Origin: BMS3B sp964501105
GTDB lineage: Archaea; Hydrothermarchaeota; Hydrothermarchaeia; Hydrothermarchaeales; BMS3B
Direction of reading: 5' to 3'
Length of the DNA: 24,942 nt
Assembly: GCA_964501105.1 (NCBI GenBank)
Contig: CAZCRG010000015.1
Location: 1 to 24,942 of the forward strand
Shown here one piece after another: positions 12,853-21,467 of the stretch (the first letter of the stretch is position 1; each line of letters begins with the position of its first letter). The position numbers and the translations under genes are program-made. The notes below the pieces were generated by a model. The model had not been told where the DNA came from and did not search any database. It saw only the letters and a list, made by a program, of their open reading frames with translations.

Positions 12853-13986
12853 ATGGCTATGGCTGAAGATGAGCTGCTTGCTTTTGCTTGGTTAGGGAGA
12901 GAGGAGGGCTTTGATGCTCTTGAGCAGGAGGTAATATTCAGAGATCTATGTAGCGGTTGCGGCAATTGCTCTGCTGTCTGCCCTGAAAAGGTAGTTGAGG
13001 TTGATGAGCTTCCTGAGCTCACTGGAAAATGCACTGAATGCGGTTACTGCTTGATGAGCTGTCCCAGAAGCTATTTCTCTGCCGAAGAAGTGGAGAAAAA
13101 GCTCTTCGGAGAGGTAAGCGAAGATACTCTGGGAAGAGTTGTGAAGAAAATTGGCGTGAGAACAAAAGTTGAAGAACTTCATCCTGTAATTCAGGACGGC
13201 GGCTTTGTAACTACCTTCCTCAAGTATGCTCTTGAGAAGGGCTATATAGATGGGGCTGTGGTTTCAGGAGTTAAGGCTGATAATAAGTGGTATCCTGAGC
13301 CAAAGCTTGTAACAAAGGTTGATGAGCTTCCAGAAACTGCAGGCACAAGATATTCAAATTCAGCCAATCTTTCAGTACTCAAAGAGGCGAAGGAGAAGGG
13401 ACTTAAAAAGCTTGCTCTTGTGGGGTTACCCTGCCAGATTGAGGCAGCAAGAAAGCTCCAGTACTACCCCTTTGAGGATATAGATCTGGGTAATCTCATA
13501 AATTATACCATCTCTATCTTCTGCACTTCCAACTTCAAATATCAGGGCCTAATGCACAATCTAGTGAGAGATACCTATGGTGTGAAGATAGAGGATATAG
13601 TGAAGATGGATATAAAGGGCAAGAATGTGCTTGTTTTCACCAAAGATGGGAAGGTAGAGGTTCCCCTCAAGGAGGCCTACAAGTACAAGAGAGATGGCTG
13701 CAAGGTTTGCACTGACTTCACTGGAAGGCTGGCGGACTTCGCCACAGGGAGCGTTGGTGCTCCAGATGGCTACAACACAGTGCTTGCGAGAACAGAAGAG
13801 GCAGCAAAGCTCCTTGATGAAATGGTGGCTGAAGGCTTATTTGATGTTGTTGAGCTCAGTGAAGGCAAGCCAGGTCTGGCAGTGGCAAACTTCCTCCAGG
13901 AGAGGAAGGAGAAAAATGCAAAGAAGGTTATAAGGAAGAAGATAAGAGAGGTTCTTCCATTACCCTTTAAGAATATGAAATTCTAG
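12853..13986 (+). CDS. FrhB/FpoF-like F420-dependent iron-sulfur flavoprotein
   Basis: A 377-residue protein of the coenzyme F420 hydrogenase/dehydrogenase beta family. An N-terminal two-cluster ferredoxin domain carries CSGCGNCSAVCP (Cys33, 36, 39, 43) and CTECGYCLMSCP (Cys60, 63, 66, 70). It is followed by the FrhB N domain (VIQDGGFVTTFLKYALEKGY, then DGAVVSGVK and TAGTRYSNSAN) and the FrhB C domain (LALVGLPCQIEAARKLQ, SIFCTSNF, CKVCTDFTGRLADFATGSVG). Such proteins bind FAD and exchange electrons between F420 and Fe-S clusters. It sits 9 bases ahead of cdhA in one operon, so it is the probable electron mediator between CODH/ACS and F420 or ferredoxin (inference). Confidence 0.9.
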   Translation: MAMAEDELLAFAWLGREEGFDALEQEVIFRDLCSGCGNCSAVCPEKVVEVDELPELTGKCTECGYCLMSCPRSYFSAEEVEKKLFGEVSEDTLGRVVKKIGVRTKVEELHPVIQDGGFVTTFLKYALEKGYIDGAVVSGVKADNKWYPEPKLVTKVDELPETAGTRYSNSANLSVLKEAKEKGLKKLALVGLPCQIEAARKLQYYPFEDIDLGNLINYTISIFCTSNFKYQGLMHNLVRDTYGVKIEDIVKMDIKGKNVLVFTKDGKVEVPLKEAYKYKRDGCKVCTDFTGRLADFATGSVGAPDGYNTVLARTEEAAKLLDEMVAEGLFDVVELSEGKPGLAVANFLQERKEKNAKKVIRKKIREVLPLPFKNMKF

Positions 13987-13995
13987 GTGGTATAA

Positions 13996-16356
13996 ATGGC
14001 CTATAAATCCAAAAAAATAAAAATTGAAAAGGCTGAGTCCCCTTCAATAAAGATAGGTGACCTGCTCATAGAAATTGGCGAGGTGGAGGAGGACACCTGG
14101 GATGAGCCTCTTGGTCCAACGCCCAAGCCAGAGTGGGTTGACCTGAGAAGCTGGGACCACAAAATTCTTGATAGATATGAGCCCTTTTATTCTCCCAACT
14201 GCGACATGTGCTGTCTGTGCAGCTATGGTAAATGTGACCTGACTCACGGCAAGAAGGGTGCCTGCGGTATAGACTCAAAAACCCAGCAGGCAAGAATGGT
14301 GACCCTTGAATGCGCCATAGGTACTGCAGCTCACGGTGCCCATGCCAGACATATGCTGGAGCATCTTATAGAGCGCCTGGGCAGTGACTACAAAATAGAC
14401 CTTGGAATGAATGTGGCAGTTGAAGCTCCCATCTACAGAACAATTATTGGCAAGAAGCCTGAAACCCTTGGAGACCTCAAAGAGGGTATGGACTATGCCG
14501 AGAAGGAGCTTCAGAATATTCTCTCTTCAGTTCACATGGGTCAGGAGGGCAGCTATAGAGACCTTGAAAGTAAGGCTCTCCACGTTGGTATGATTGACAA
14601 TCTTGTTAAGGAGATTGCAGATATAGCCCAGATAGTTGGCTATGACTTTCCCAAGGGCGATCCTGATGCACCCCTCGCCGACCTGGGCTATGGAAGTGTT
14701 GACAGGAAGAAGCCTGTAATACTCTTTATAGGCCACAATGTAGCACCAGGTGCTGAGGTCATAACCTACGCTGAAGTTAATAACAAGATTGACGATATAG
14801 AGGTAGCTGGCATCTGCTGCACAGCCCATGACCTACAGAGGAGGAGAGATTCTGCCAAGATTATAGGTCCTCTGAGTGAGCAGATAAGATTTATACGCTC
14901 CGGTATAGCCGATGTTGTTGTAGTGGATGAGCAGTGCGTCAGAACTGATGTTCTCGAAGAGGCTCAGAAGGTTGGAACTCCAGTAATCGCCACAAATGAC
15001 AAGATGGGCTTAAATCTTCCCGACAGGACTCTCGACAACCCTGATGAGATAGTGGAAGATCTTGCTACAGGCAAGGCGCCAGGTGCCCTGATATGGAAAC
15101 CTGAGAAGGTTGGTGAGGTTGCTGTTAAGCTGGCTGAGAGGATTGCTCCCCTGAGAGCAAAGTACAAGAAGGGCTCTCTACCCTCTGAGGAAGAGGTGAA
15201 GAGCGAGGCAGCAAGATGTGTGAGCTGCGAGAAGTGCCAGCGCGCCTGTCCTGTTAATCTCCACATCTCAGTCACCCTCAAGGAGGCTGCCAAAGGCAAC
15301 TTTGAACCTCTTGCAAAGCTCAGAGCGGAGTGCGTCGGCTGCACGCGCTGCGAGAGTGCCTGTCCAAGGGATATTAAGGTACTATCGCTAATGGAAAAGG
15401 CTGCTGAAGCCAAGACCTACAGTGGAACCTACAAGATTAGAATTGGCAGAGGGCCTATACTTGACACAGAGATAAGAAATGTGGGTGCTCCTATAGTCTT
15501 TGGCGAGATACCTGGCGTAGTAGCTTTTGCTGGCTGCACCAACTTTTCCAATGGTGCTGAAGAGGTTGCCAAGATGGCAGAAGAGTTCCTCAAGAGGAAC
15601 TTCATAGTGGTTGCCAGTGGCTGCGCTGCCATGGCTATAGCAGAGTACAAGGATGAGGAAGGCCAGACCCTCTATGAGAAGTATCCTGGCATATTTGATG
15701 CCGGTGGCCTGGTGAATGTAGGCTCCTGTGTTGCCAACGCTCATATCCTTGGTGCTGCCATAAAGATTCCAGCCATCTTCGCAAGGCGCAACCTTAGAGC
15801 CAACCTCGAGGAGATTTCAGATTATATCCTCAATAGAGTTGGTGCAGTAGGTGTTGTCTGGGGTGCCATGAGTCAGAAAGCTCTCAGCATTGGCACAGGT
15901 TTGAACAGGTGGGGCGTCCCAGTAATTATGGGTCCAACAGGCACCAAGTACAGAAGGCTCTATCTGGGCAGAAAGGATAAGCCAGAAAAATGGGAAATCT
16001 ACGATGCCAAAACTGGTGAAAAGCTTACTGCAGAGCCTGCTCCAGAGCACCTTGCCTATGTGGCTGAGAGTATGGAGGAAGCAATGCTGATGATAGCCAA
16101 GCTTGTGATGCGTCCTAATGACACCACCAAGGGCAGACAGATAAAGCTTGCTCATTATATAGATCTGCATCAGCGCTACATGGGCACCTTCCCGGATGAC
16201 ATCCATCTCTTCGTGAGAACAGAGGCTGACATACCCATAAATGCCAAGGAGGAGATTCTTGAGCGCCTCAAGGAGAAGGGCTGGGAGCCCAAGAAGATTC
16301 CTGACCCGACAATGCTTGAGCGCCTCATAATGAAGAAGAAGGAGGCTGGGGCATGA
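13996..16356 (+). CDS. cdhA: CO dehydrogenase/acetyl-CoA synthase alpha subunit
   Basis: CdhA is the Ni-Fe carbon monoxide dehydrogenase subunit of the archaeal ACDS complex, interconverting CO2 and CO in the Wood-Ljungdahl pathway. The 786-residue length is typical. Seen: an N-terminal cysteine cluster CDMCCLCSYGKCDLTHGK (from about residue 69) for the B and D clusters; CAIGTAAHGAHARHMLEH; GICCTAHDLQRR; the two-cluster ferredoxin insert unique to archaeal CdhA, CVSCEKCQRACP and CVGCTRCESACP (about 407-460); and C-cluster ligands in FAGCTNF, ASGCAAMA and VGSCVANAH. AGGTGG precedes the ATG. cdhB overlaps its stop by 4 bases. No residue expected for catalysis appears to be missing. Confidence 0.97.
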   Translation: MAYKSKKIKIEKAESPSIKIGDLLIEIGEVEEDTWDEPLGPTPKPEWVDLRSWDHKILDRYEPFYSPNCDMCCLCSYGKCDLTHGKKGACGIDSKTQQARMVTLECAIGTAAHGAHARHMLEHLIERLGSDYKIDLGMNVAVEAPIYRTIIGKKPETLGDLKEGMDYAEKELQNILSSVHMGQEGSYRDLESKALHVGMIDNLVKEIADIAQIVGYDFPKGDPDAPLADLGYGSVDRKKPVILFIGHNVAPGAEVITYAEVNNKIDDIEVAGICCTAHDLQRRRDSAKIIGPLSEQIRFIRSGIADVVVVDEQCVRTDVLEEAQKVGTPVIATNDKMGLNLPDRTLDNPDEIVEDLATGKAPGALIWKPEKVGEVAVKLAERIAPLRAKYKKGSLPSEEEVKSEAARCVSCEKCQRACPVNLHISVTLKEAAKGNFEPLAKLRAECVGCTRCESACPRDIKVLSLMEKAAEAKTYSGTYKIRIGRGPILDTEIRNVGAPIVFGEIPGVVAFAGCTNFSNGAEEVAKMAEEFLKRNFIVVASGCAAMAIAEYKDEEGQTLYEKYPGIFDAGGLVNVGSCVANAHILGAAIKIPAIFARRNLRANLEEISDYILNRVGAVGVVWGAMSQKALSIGTGLNRWGVPVIMGPTGTKYRRLYLGRKDKPEKWEIYDAKTGEKLTAEPAPEHLAYVAESMEEAMLMIAKLVMRPNDTTKGRQIKLAHYIDLHQRYMGTFPDDIHLFVRTEADIPINAKEEILERLKEKGWEPKKIPDPTMLERLIMKKKEAGA

Positions 16357-16874
16357 ACTACATACCCTTAACTTCCTGGAGACCGACAATGGAGGCAGGG
16401 CCCAAGAAGGCCATACCAGTTAAGCCTGATGGTGCAGCAAAGATAATTAAAAGAGCAGAGCGCCCTGCCCTGGCTATTGGAGCAAGAATAATCGAACATG
16501 AAAGACTAATGGAGTTTGTGGAGAGGCTCAGCAAGGCTGGAATTTCTATTGTTGCTACAGCTCACAGCATAAAGTACACCTCCCAGCGTGGTATACCTGC
16601 CTATAAGGCAGGCGTTGTGGAAGTTACCAACCTCTTAACTGACCCTACCTGGGAGGGCTTCGATGGAAAGGGGAAGCCTGACCTGCTTCTGGTGATGGGA
16701 ATAAACCTAGATTTGGAGAACGCTACCTTTGAAAGCCTTAAGAACTACTCTGATGTAAAGAGCATCTGTATAGACAGATACTTTATGATAAATGCCACCT
16801 ACTCCTTCCCCTCCATCACTGAGGAGCTGTGGATTGAGTACCTTGAGAAGCTGTGCGAGGAGCTGGGGGTATAG
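16353..16874 (+). CDS. cdhB: CO dehydrogenase/acetyl-CoA synthase epsilon subunit
   Basis: A 173-residue protein matching the archaeal CODH epsilon subunit, which binds CdhA in an alpha2-epsilon2 core and has a Rossmann-like fold. Landmarks are GPKKAIPVKPDGAAKIIKRA, AKRPALAIGARI-type strand (here ERPALAIGARI), IVATAHSIKYTSQRG and LLLVMGINLDLENATFESLK. The length is normal. Its ATG overlaps the cdhA stop by 4 bases. The cdhC, cdhD and cdhE genes that complete the complex are not in this window and must lie elsewhere; the split layout also occurs in Archaeoglobus (recalled). Confidence 0.95.
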   Translation: MNYIPLTSWRPTMEAGPKKAIPVKPDGAAKIIKRAERPALAIGARIIEHERLMEFVERLSKAGISIVATAHSIKYTSQRGIPAYKAGVVEVTNLLTDPTWEGFDGKGKPDLLLVMGINLDLENATFESLKNYSDVKSICIDRYFMINATYSFPSITEELWIEYLEKLCEELGV

Positions 16875-16899
16875 TAAAAAATTTAATTATATCCCCAGC
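16862..16899. terminator. inverted repeat across both convergent stop codons
   Basis: GCTGGGGGTATA (16862-16873) pairs with TATATCCCCAGC (16888-16899) as a 12-bp stem with one G-U pair, closing a 14-base AT-rich loop that contains an A-run on one strand and a T-run on the other. The stem includes the last codons of cdhB and of the ATPase gene. It is probably a two-way transcription terminator or mRNA 3' stabiliser; the role is inferred. Confidence 0.5.
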
Positions 16900-18266
16900 A
16901 GTCCTTTTCTTTTATTAAAGTCTCCATTTAAAAAGCTATTAGTGGGCTCGAAACTACTATGAGTTACTTTGTTTAACGCTCTCTCAGGGTTTCTATAATA
17001 AAGCTGAATAATATTGTGAATCTCCTGATATCTCAGATTTTTATCAACTATTGCTTCCAGAAGTGTCTGTCTTTTCTTAATTTCTTCTTTAATTTCTTTC
17101 AAACTCATATTTGCAAGAGAACTTATAGCTTCTATATATCTTCCGCTAAGGAGTACTTCCTTTAATTCACCTGCTTTACTGTCAAATTTAAATAGTGTGT
17201 TGGTTAGAATATTATCCCCTTCAGTACCAGAGATTTCAACAATCTCAAAAACTCTTCTTCTTACTTTTCCTTTTTCTACCTGTCTCTTCTGGGCCACAAT
17301 AAAATTGAGAGCAGGTATCATTATACTCGGAACATTCATGGGGTGTGACTTAAGTCTACTGAGAGTTTCTCTTGCAGAGTTTGCATGAAGTGTTGCCATA
17401 CAGCCATCGTGCCCTGTATTCATGGCAGTAAAAAGAGTTAAGGCTTCCCTGGCTCTAACTTCGCCAACTATTATCCTGTCAGGACGCATCCTTAAAGCAT
17501 TTTTAAGAAGGTCATCCATTGTTATCTCGTTACCTTCACTATCGGGCGGCCTTGTCTCCATGGGAATCCAGTGCTCGTGCATTATATTAACTTCAAGTAC
17601 ATCTTCTATACTGATAATCCTCTCATTTTCAGGAATAAAGCTTGAAAGAGCATTTAATGTTGTGGTTTTTCCACTTGCTGTACCTCCTATTACCACCATA
17701 TTTGCAGGCTGGACGTGAAGACCTTCCACTGCAAACCACAGAAAGGCTGCACTGTAAGAGGTTAATGTCCCATATCTTATTAAATCTGCAATTGTTAGTG
17801 GCTCTCTCTTGAATTTTCTGATTGTTATAGTTGAGCCCCTGGGCGACACACTCGGCAATGTAGCATTTACTCTTGAACCATCTGGCAATCTTGCATCGAG
17901 TAGAGGCGAGGTGCTACTTACTTTTCGCCCTGAAAAATCAGCTATTCTTTTTATTATTCTTCTAACCTTTTCCTCTTCAATATAAATCTTTGTTGGCATC
18001 ATGCCCTTCATTCTATCATATACAAATACTGGCTGGCCCTTTGCAACCACCATAATTTCCTCGAGATTGTCATCTATAATAAGAGGGGTTAACTCACCTA
18101 GACTGAGGTATTCATAGACATAACATTTTACTATTTCTTCTGAAAAACTATCCCCAACCTGCTTTTTTATTTCATCTATTAACCTCAAGACATCATCTCT
18201 TGAGGTAACAAACAGACCTTCATACTTTTTTCCTACTTTAAGCTTTAAATCCTCTATTTCCCTCAT
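16887..18266 (-). CDS. type II/IV secretion-system ATPase (pilus/archaellum type), orphan
   Basis: From ATG 18266 the protein has 459 residues. An N-terminal domain reads LGELTPLIIDDNLEEIMVVA, followed by the RecA-like ATPase core: Walker A VIGGTASGKTTTLN (about 192-205), the Asp box IISIEDVLEV (about 218-227), Walker B DRIIVGEVRARE and the His box TGHDGCMATLHANS. It belongs to the GspE/VirB11/ArlI superfamily, hexameric motors that power assembly of pili or archaella. A membrane platform protein (TadC/ArlJ) normally follows, but here the next gene downstream is the convergent cdhB. The frame extends upstream to 18326 inside rfcS; GGGGTGAT at about 18285-18292 is poorly placed for any start, so the N-terminus is uncertain. 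Confidence 0.85.
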   Translation of the reverse strand: MREIEDLKLKVGKKYEGLFVTSRDDVLRLIDEIKKQVGDSFSEEIVKCYVYEYLSLGELTPLIIDDNLEEIMVVAKGQPVFVYDRMKGMMPTKIYIEEEKVRRIIKRIADFSGRKVSSTSPLLDARLPDGSRVNATLPSVSPRGSTITIRKFKREPLTIADLIRYGTLTSYSAAFLWFAVEGLHVQPANMVVIGGTASGKTTTLNALSSFIPENERIISIEDVLEVNIMHEHWIPMETRPPDSEGNEITMDDLLKNALRMRPDRIIVGEVRAREALTLFTAMNTGHDGCMATLHANSARETLSRLKSHPMNVPSIMIPALNFIVAQKRQVEKGKVRRRVFEIVEISGTEGDNILTNTLFKFDSKAGELKEVLLSGRYIEAISSLANMSLKEIKEEIKKRQTLLEAIVDKNLRYQEIHNIIQLYYRNPERALNKVTHSSFEPTNSFLNGDFNKRKGLLGI

Positions 18267-18288
18267 GTAGCTATTGCAGTCTATGTTA

Positions 18289-19242
18289 TCACCCCTTTCC
18301 AATAAATTGAGCAATAAGAGCTTCAAGTTGTATTAGTTCTGATGCACCTTCCCTTATTCTAAAATCGTATTCTCCAACTGTATCTACAAGTTTCACTTTT
18401 ATATCATCTGGAATATTTAGATAAAAAATTTCCCTGTGTATCTGCCCCACTAAATCCTCGCCGCTTATTCCCTGGGTAATAACAAGGTCTCTGAGCATTT
18501 CTCTGGCACCAAGAAAATCACCCTTGAGAGCCTTTTCGAGCATTTTTCTCACGTCTTCTGGCTTTGCTCTTCCCACTATGGAGAAAATTAAATCCTCGTC
18601 AATCTCTCTTCCGAAGGCTGCAGCAGACTGAAGCAGATTGATTGCTCTCCTGAGGTCTCCTCCAGCGTTGTAAAGTATAGCTTCAAGAGCTTCATGAGTG
18701 AGCTCAAGCCCCTCGCGCAGGGCAATCTTCTTGACCATAGAAGTGACATCCTCATTTGAAAGAGGTCTGAACCTGAAGAGGGCGCATCTCGATTGAATGG
18801 GCTCTATAATCTTGCTGGAGTAGTTGCAGCTCAGAATAAATCTGCAGGTGGAGGTGTACATCTCCATAGTTCTTCTCAGAGCATGCTGGGCATCCTTTGT
18901 GAGAGCATCAGCCTCATCAAGAAATATAATTTTGAAGTCTCCGCCTATGGGCTTAGTTCTTGCAAAGCTCTTGATTTTCCCCCTCACTATGTCAATTCCC
19001 CTTTCATCACTGGCATTCAGCTCAAGGAAGTTGTTTCTCCAGGCAGGACCGAAGAACTCTCTTGCAAGAGCCAGAGCTGCAGTGGTCTTACCCGTGCCAG
19101 GTGGGCCTGCGAAGAGCAGATTGGGGAGATTGCCCGAAGCAAGATAGCCCTTGAGCCTCTCAACAACTTCTTTCTGGCCTACTATTTCGATTAGCTTCTT
19201 TGGCCTGTACTTCTCCACCCAGACAGCTTCTATATTGCTCAT
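18289..19242 (-). CDS. rfcS: replication factor C small subunit
   Basis: RfcS is the AAA+ clamp-loader subunit that opens PCNA and places it on primed DNA. The 317 residues contain RFC boxes in order: WVEKYRPKKLIEIVGQ, Walker A GPPGTGKT (46-53), ASDERGIDIVR, Walker B IIFLDEAD (106-112), and SCNYSSKIIEPIQSRC with the SRC arginine finger (151-153). The C-terminal collar ends IQLEALIAQFIGKG. The length is standard and there is no intein, although archaeal RFC genes often host one. It is divergent from the NfeD gene, with only 34 bases between start codons, and precedes the secretion ATPase on the same strand. Confidence 0.97.
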   Translation of the reverse strand: MSNIEAVWVEKYRPKKLIEIVGQKEVVERLKGYLASGNLPNLLFAGPPGTGKTTAALALAREFFGPAWRNNFLELNASDERGIDIVRGKIKSFARTKPIGGDFKIIFLDEADALTKDAQHALRRTMEMYTSTCRFILSCNYSSKIIEPIQSRCALFRFRPLSNEDVTSMVKKIALREGLELTHEALEAILYNAGGDLRRAINLLQSAAAFGREIDEDLIFSIVGRAKPEDVRKMLEKALKGDFLGAREMLRDLVITQGISGEDLVGQIHREIFYLNIPDDIKVKLVDTVGEYDFRIREGASELIQLEALIAQFIGKG

Positions 19243-19276
19243 AGCCTTTTTATACCCCTCTGATATAGTTATTATT

Positions 19277-20551
19277 ATGAGATGGTTAATTATAGTTCTC
19301 TTCCTACTTATAAATTCTGCGCTCTGCTCAGCCTCAGAGATCTATGTGGCAGAAGTCAGTGGAGTTATAGACCCAGTTCTGGCAGAGTATGTATCCAAGA
19401 CCATCTCCCAGGCAGAAACTCATGGCGCAAGTGCTGTAGTTTTAATTATAGACACTCCAGGCGGTCTGGACACAAGTATGCGCACTATGATTCAGAGGAT
19501 TCTTAGCTCTGAAGTGCCTGTTGTTGGCTATGTTTATCCCAAGGGGGCGAGGGCAGCTTCTGCAGGGAGCTTTATTCTTCTTTCCACGCACATAGCTGCC
19601 ATGAGTCCAGGCACAAACCTTGGGGCTGCTCATCCTGTTGGTATCTCAATTACTGGCGAAGCATCGGCAGTTGAGGAAAAAGTTACTCAGGATGCAGCAG
19701 CCTACATGCGTACTATAGCTCAGTTGAGAGGAAGAAATATAAGCCTGGCCGAGAGCTTTGTTCTGGAATCAAGATCTATAACTGAGGAAGAAGCTTTAGA
19801 AGGTGGAGGAATAGATGTAATTGCTGATACTCTTGAAGGTTTACTTGAGAGTATTGATGGCAGGATGGTGGAGCTGGAGTCCGGGAAGGTTACTCTTGAA
19901 ACTTCAGGAGCAAGAGTTGTCTATGTGCCTCTTAGCTCCAGGGAGAATTTTCTTCACAAAATTTCTGACCCGAATATTGCCTACCTCCTTTTTATGGCAG
20001 GAATTTATGGGATAATATTTGAACTCTCCAATCCAGGAGCTCTTCTCCCAGGAATTGTGGGGGTTATATGCCTCTTAATGGCGCTGTGGAGCTTCCAGGC
20101 TATAAGTATAAGTTCTGCAGGTTTAATTTTAATAATCTTTGGAATTTTGCTTTTCCTTCTTGAAATTAAAGTTACTTCCCAGGGTCTTCTCAGCATTGGG
20201 GGAATAATTTCCCTTGTGCTGGGTTCTCTCATGCTCATAGATGTGGAGAAGGAGCCCTTTATAAGGATATCCTACTGGAGTATTGGTTCAGTGGCTTTAA
20301 TAACTGCCCTGTTCTTTACTTTTGTAGTTGCTGAGGTTGTAAGGGCTATGAAAAGAAAGCCTGTGACAGGGAAGGAGGGCATGCTTGGGTTAACGGGTGT
20401 GGCAAGAACTGATCTCTCTCCTGAGGGTACTGTTTTTATTCGCAGCGAAGTCTGGCAGGCAAGGGCAAAAGAGGGGAGAATTGAGAAGAATAGAAAGGTT
20501 AAAGTAGTAGGAATGGAAAATCTAACTTTAATAGTAGAGGAGGTGGAATAA
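19277..20551 (+). CDS. NfeD-type membrane serine protease (ClpP class)
   Basis: A 424-residue protein with a signal peptide (MRWLIIVLFLLINSALCSAS), then a ClpP-like protease domain with IIDTPGGLDTSMRTMI and the nucleophile motif GARAASAGSF (Ser95), plus a candidate catalytic Lys135 in EEKVTQDAAAYM, matching the Ser-Lys dyad described for P. horikoshii PH1510. Several membrane helices follow (YLLFMAGIYGIIFEL, GVICLLMALWSFQAI, LILIIFGILLFLLEI, LITALFFTFVVAEVV). The final 65 residues form the NfeD OB-fold. These proteases cleave the C-terminus of a partner stomatin, encoded directly after it. ATG 19277 gives a normal signal peptide; the frame extends upstream into rfcS antisense and is not used. 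Confidence 0.93.
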   Translation: MRWLIIVLFLLINSALCSASEIYVAEVSGVIDPVLAEYVSKTISQAETHGASAVVLIIDTPGGLDTSMRTMIQRILSSEVPVVGYVYPKGARAASAGSFILLSTHIAAMSPGTNLGAAHPVGISITGEASAVEEKVTQDAAAYMRTIAQLRGRNISLAESFVLESRSITEEEALEGGGIDVIADTLEGLLESIDGRMVELESGKVTLETSGARVVYVPLSSRENFLHKISDPNIAYLLFMAGIYGIIFELSNPGALLPGIVGVICLLMALWSFQAISISSAGLILIIFGILLFLLEIKVTSQGLLSIGGIISLVLGSLMLIDVEKEPFIRISYWSIGSVALITALFFTFVVAEVVRAMKRKPVTGKEGMLGLTGVARTDLSPEGTVFIRSEVWQARAKEGRIEKNRKVKVVGMENLTLIVEEVE

Positions 20552-21313
20552 ATGGTATTTTTTGAAAGTATACCTGTATTGTTGATAGTTGTTGCGATAA
20601 TAGCCTCAGCCATCAAGGTGGTTAGTGAGTACGAGCGTGGTGTTGTCTACAGGCTGGGCAGGTATGTTGGCCCAAGAGGTCCAGGAATCTTTATTCTTAT
20701 ACCCATAGTGGACAGAATGGTCAAGGTTGACCTCAGAACAATAACAATGGATGTGCCATCGCAGGAGATTATAACTCGAGATAATGTGCCTGTCAGAGTA
20801 AATGCTGTGGTTTACTTCAGGGTTATTGACCCGGGCAAGGCAATAAATGAGGTGGAGAATTTTCTTGCTGCCACAAGTATGATTTCCCAGACTACACTCA
20901 GAAGTATTCTCGGGGAGGCTGAGCTTGATGAGCTTCTCAGTGAGAGGGAGAAGCTGAATGAGAAGCTTCAGAAGGTTATAGACAGCCAGACAGATTCCTG
21001 GGGCATCAAGGTTTCTGCTGTTGAGATTAAAGATGTAGAGATTCCTCAGGGGATGCAGCGCGCCATGGCTGCTCAGGCAGAAGCAGAAAGAGAGAGAAGG
21101 GCAAAGATTATCTCAGCAGAAGGCGAGTACCAGGCGGCTGAGAAGCTTGCCATGGCAGCCGAGATAATGAGCAAACACCCTGCGTCTATTCAGCTAAGGT
21201 TTCTGCAGACAATAAAGGAAGCTGCCAGCGAGAAGGCTTCAACCTTTGTGATACCTGTGCCTATTGACCTTCTGAGGGGTTTTATGAAGAATAAAGGAGA
21301 AGAGGAAGAGTAA
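20552..21313 (+). CDS. stomatin/prohibitin (SPFH) family protein
   Basis: The 253 residues have an N-terminal membrane helix (SIPVLLIVVAIIASAIKV), the SPFH core (SEYERGVVYRLGRYVGPRG, DLRTITMDVPSQEIITRDNV, VNAVVYFRVIDPGKAINEVE) and a long alanine/glutamate-rich coiled coil (AAQAEAERERRAKIISAEGE). Stomatins form ring-shaped oligomers at the membrane. The ATG directly follows the NfeD stop, with GGAGGTGG in between serving as ribosome binding site, so the protease and its likely substrate are co-translated. The hydrophobic tail (TFVIPVPIDLLRGFM) is the region that NfeD proteases cut in P. horikoshii (family knowledge). T-rich tracts at 21318-21360 probably end the transcript. Confidence 0.95.
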   Translation: MVFFESIPVLLIVVAIIASAIKVVSEYERGVVYRLGRYVGPRGPGIFILIPIVDRMVKVDLRTITMDVPSQEIITRDNVPVRVNAVVYFRVIDPGKAINEVENFLAATSMISQTTLRSILGEAELDELLSEREKLNEKLQKVIDSQTDSWGIKVSAVEIKDVEIPQGMQRAMAAQAEAERERRAKIISAEGEYQAAEKLAMAAEIMSKHPASIQLRFLQTIKEAASEKASTFVIPVPIDLLRGFMKNKGEEEE

Positions 21314-21467
21314 TTAAATTTTCCCCTTTTTCTCTATTTCTTTATTTTTATCTCTTTTCAGTTTTCAACTGGAAGAATTTATGGATTATTCTGCACTATA
21401 TGTTCTTTAACGATGAACATTTTTACACATGTTATCTTTTTTCATCAGTTGCATGGAAAGTGCCATA

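Noticed and set aside
15817..16389. A long minus-strand open frame (about 190 codons) opposite cdhA/cdhB
   Set aside because: It lies wholly antisense to highly conserved CODH coding sequence, has no ribosome binding site and reads as low-complexity shadow translation.
18289..19242. An intein in the RFC small subunit
   Set aside because: Walker A, DEAD and SRC boxes are contiguous at normal spacing and the length is the usual 317 residues.
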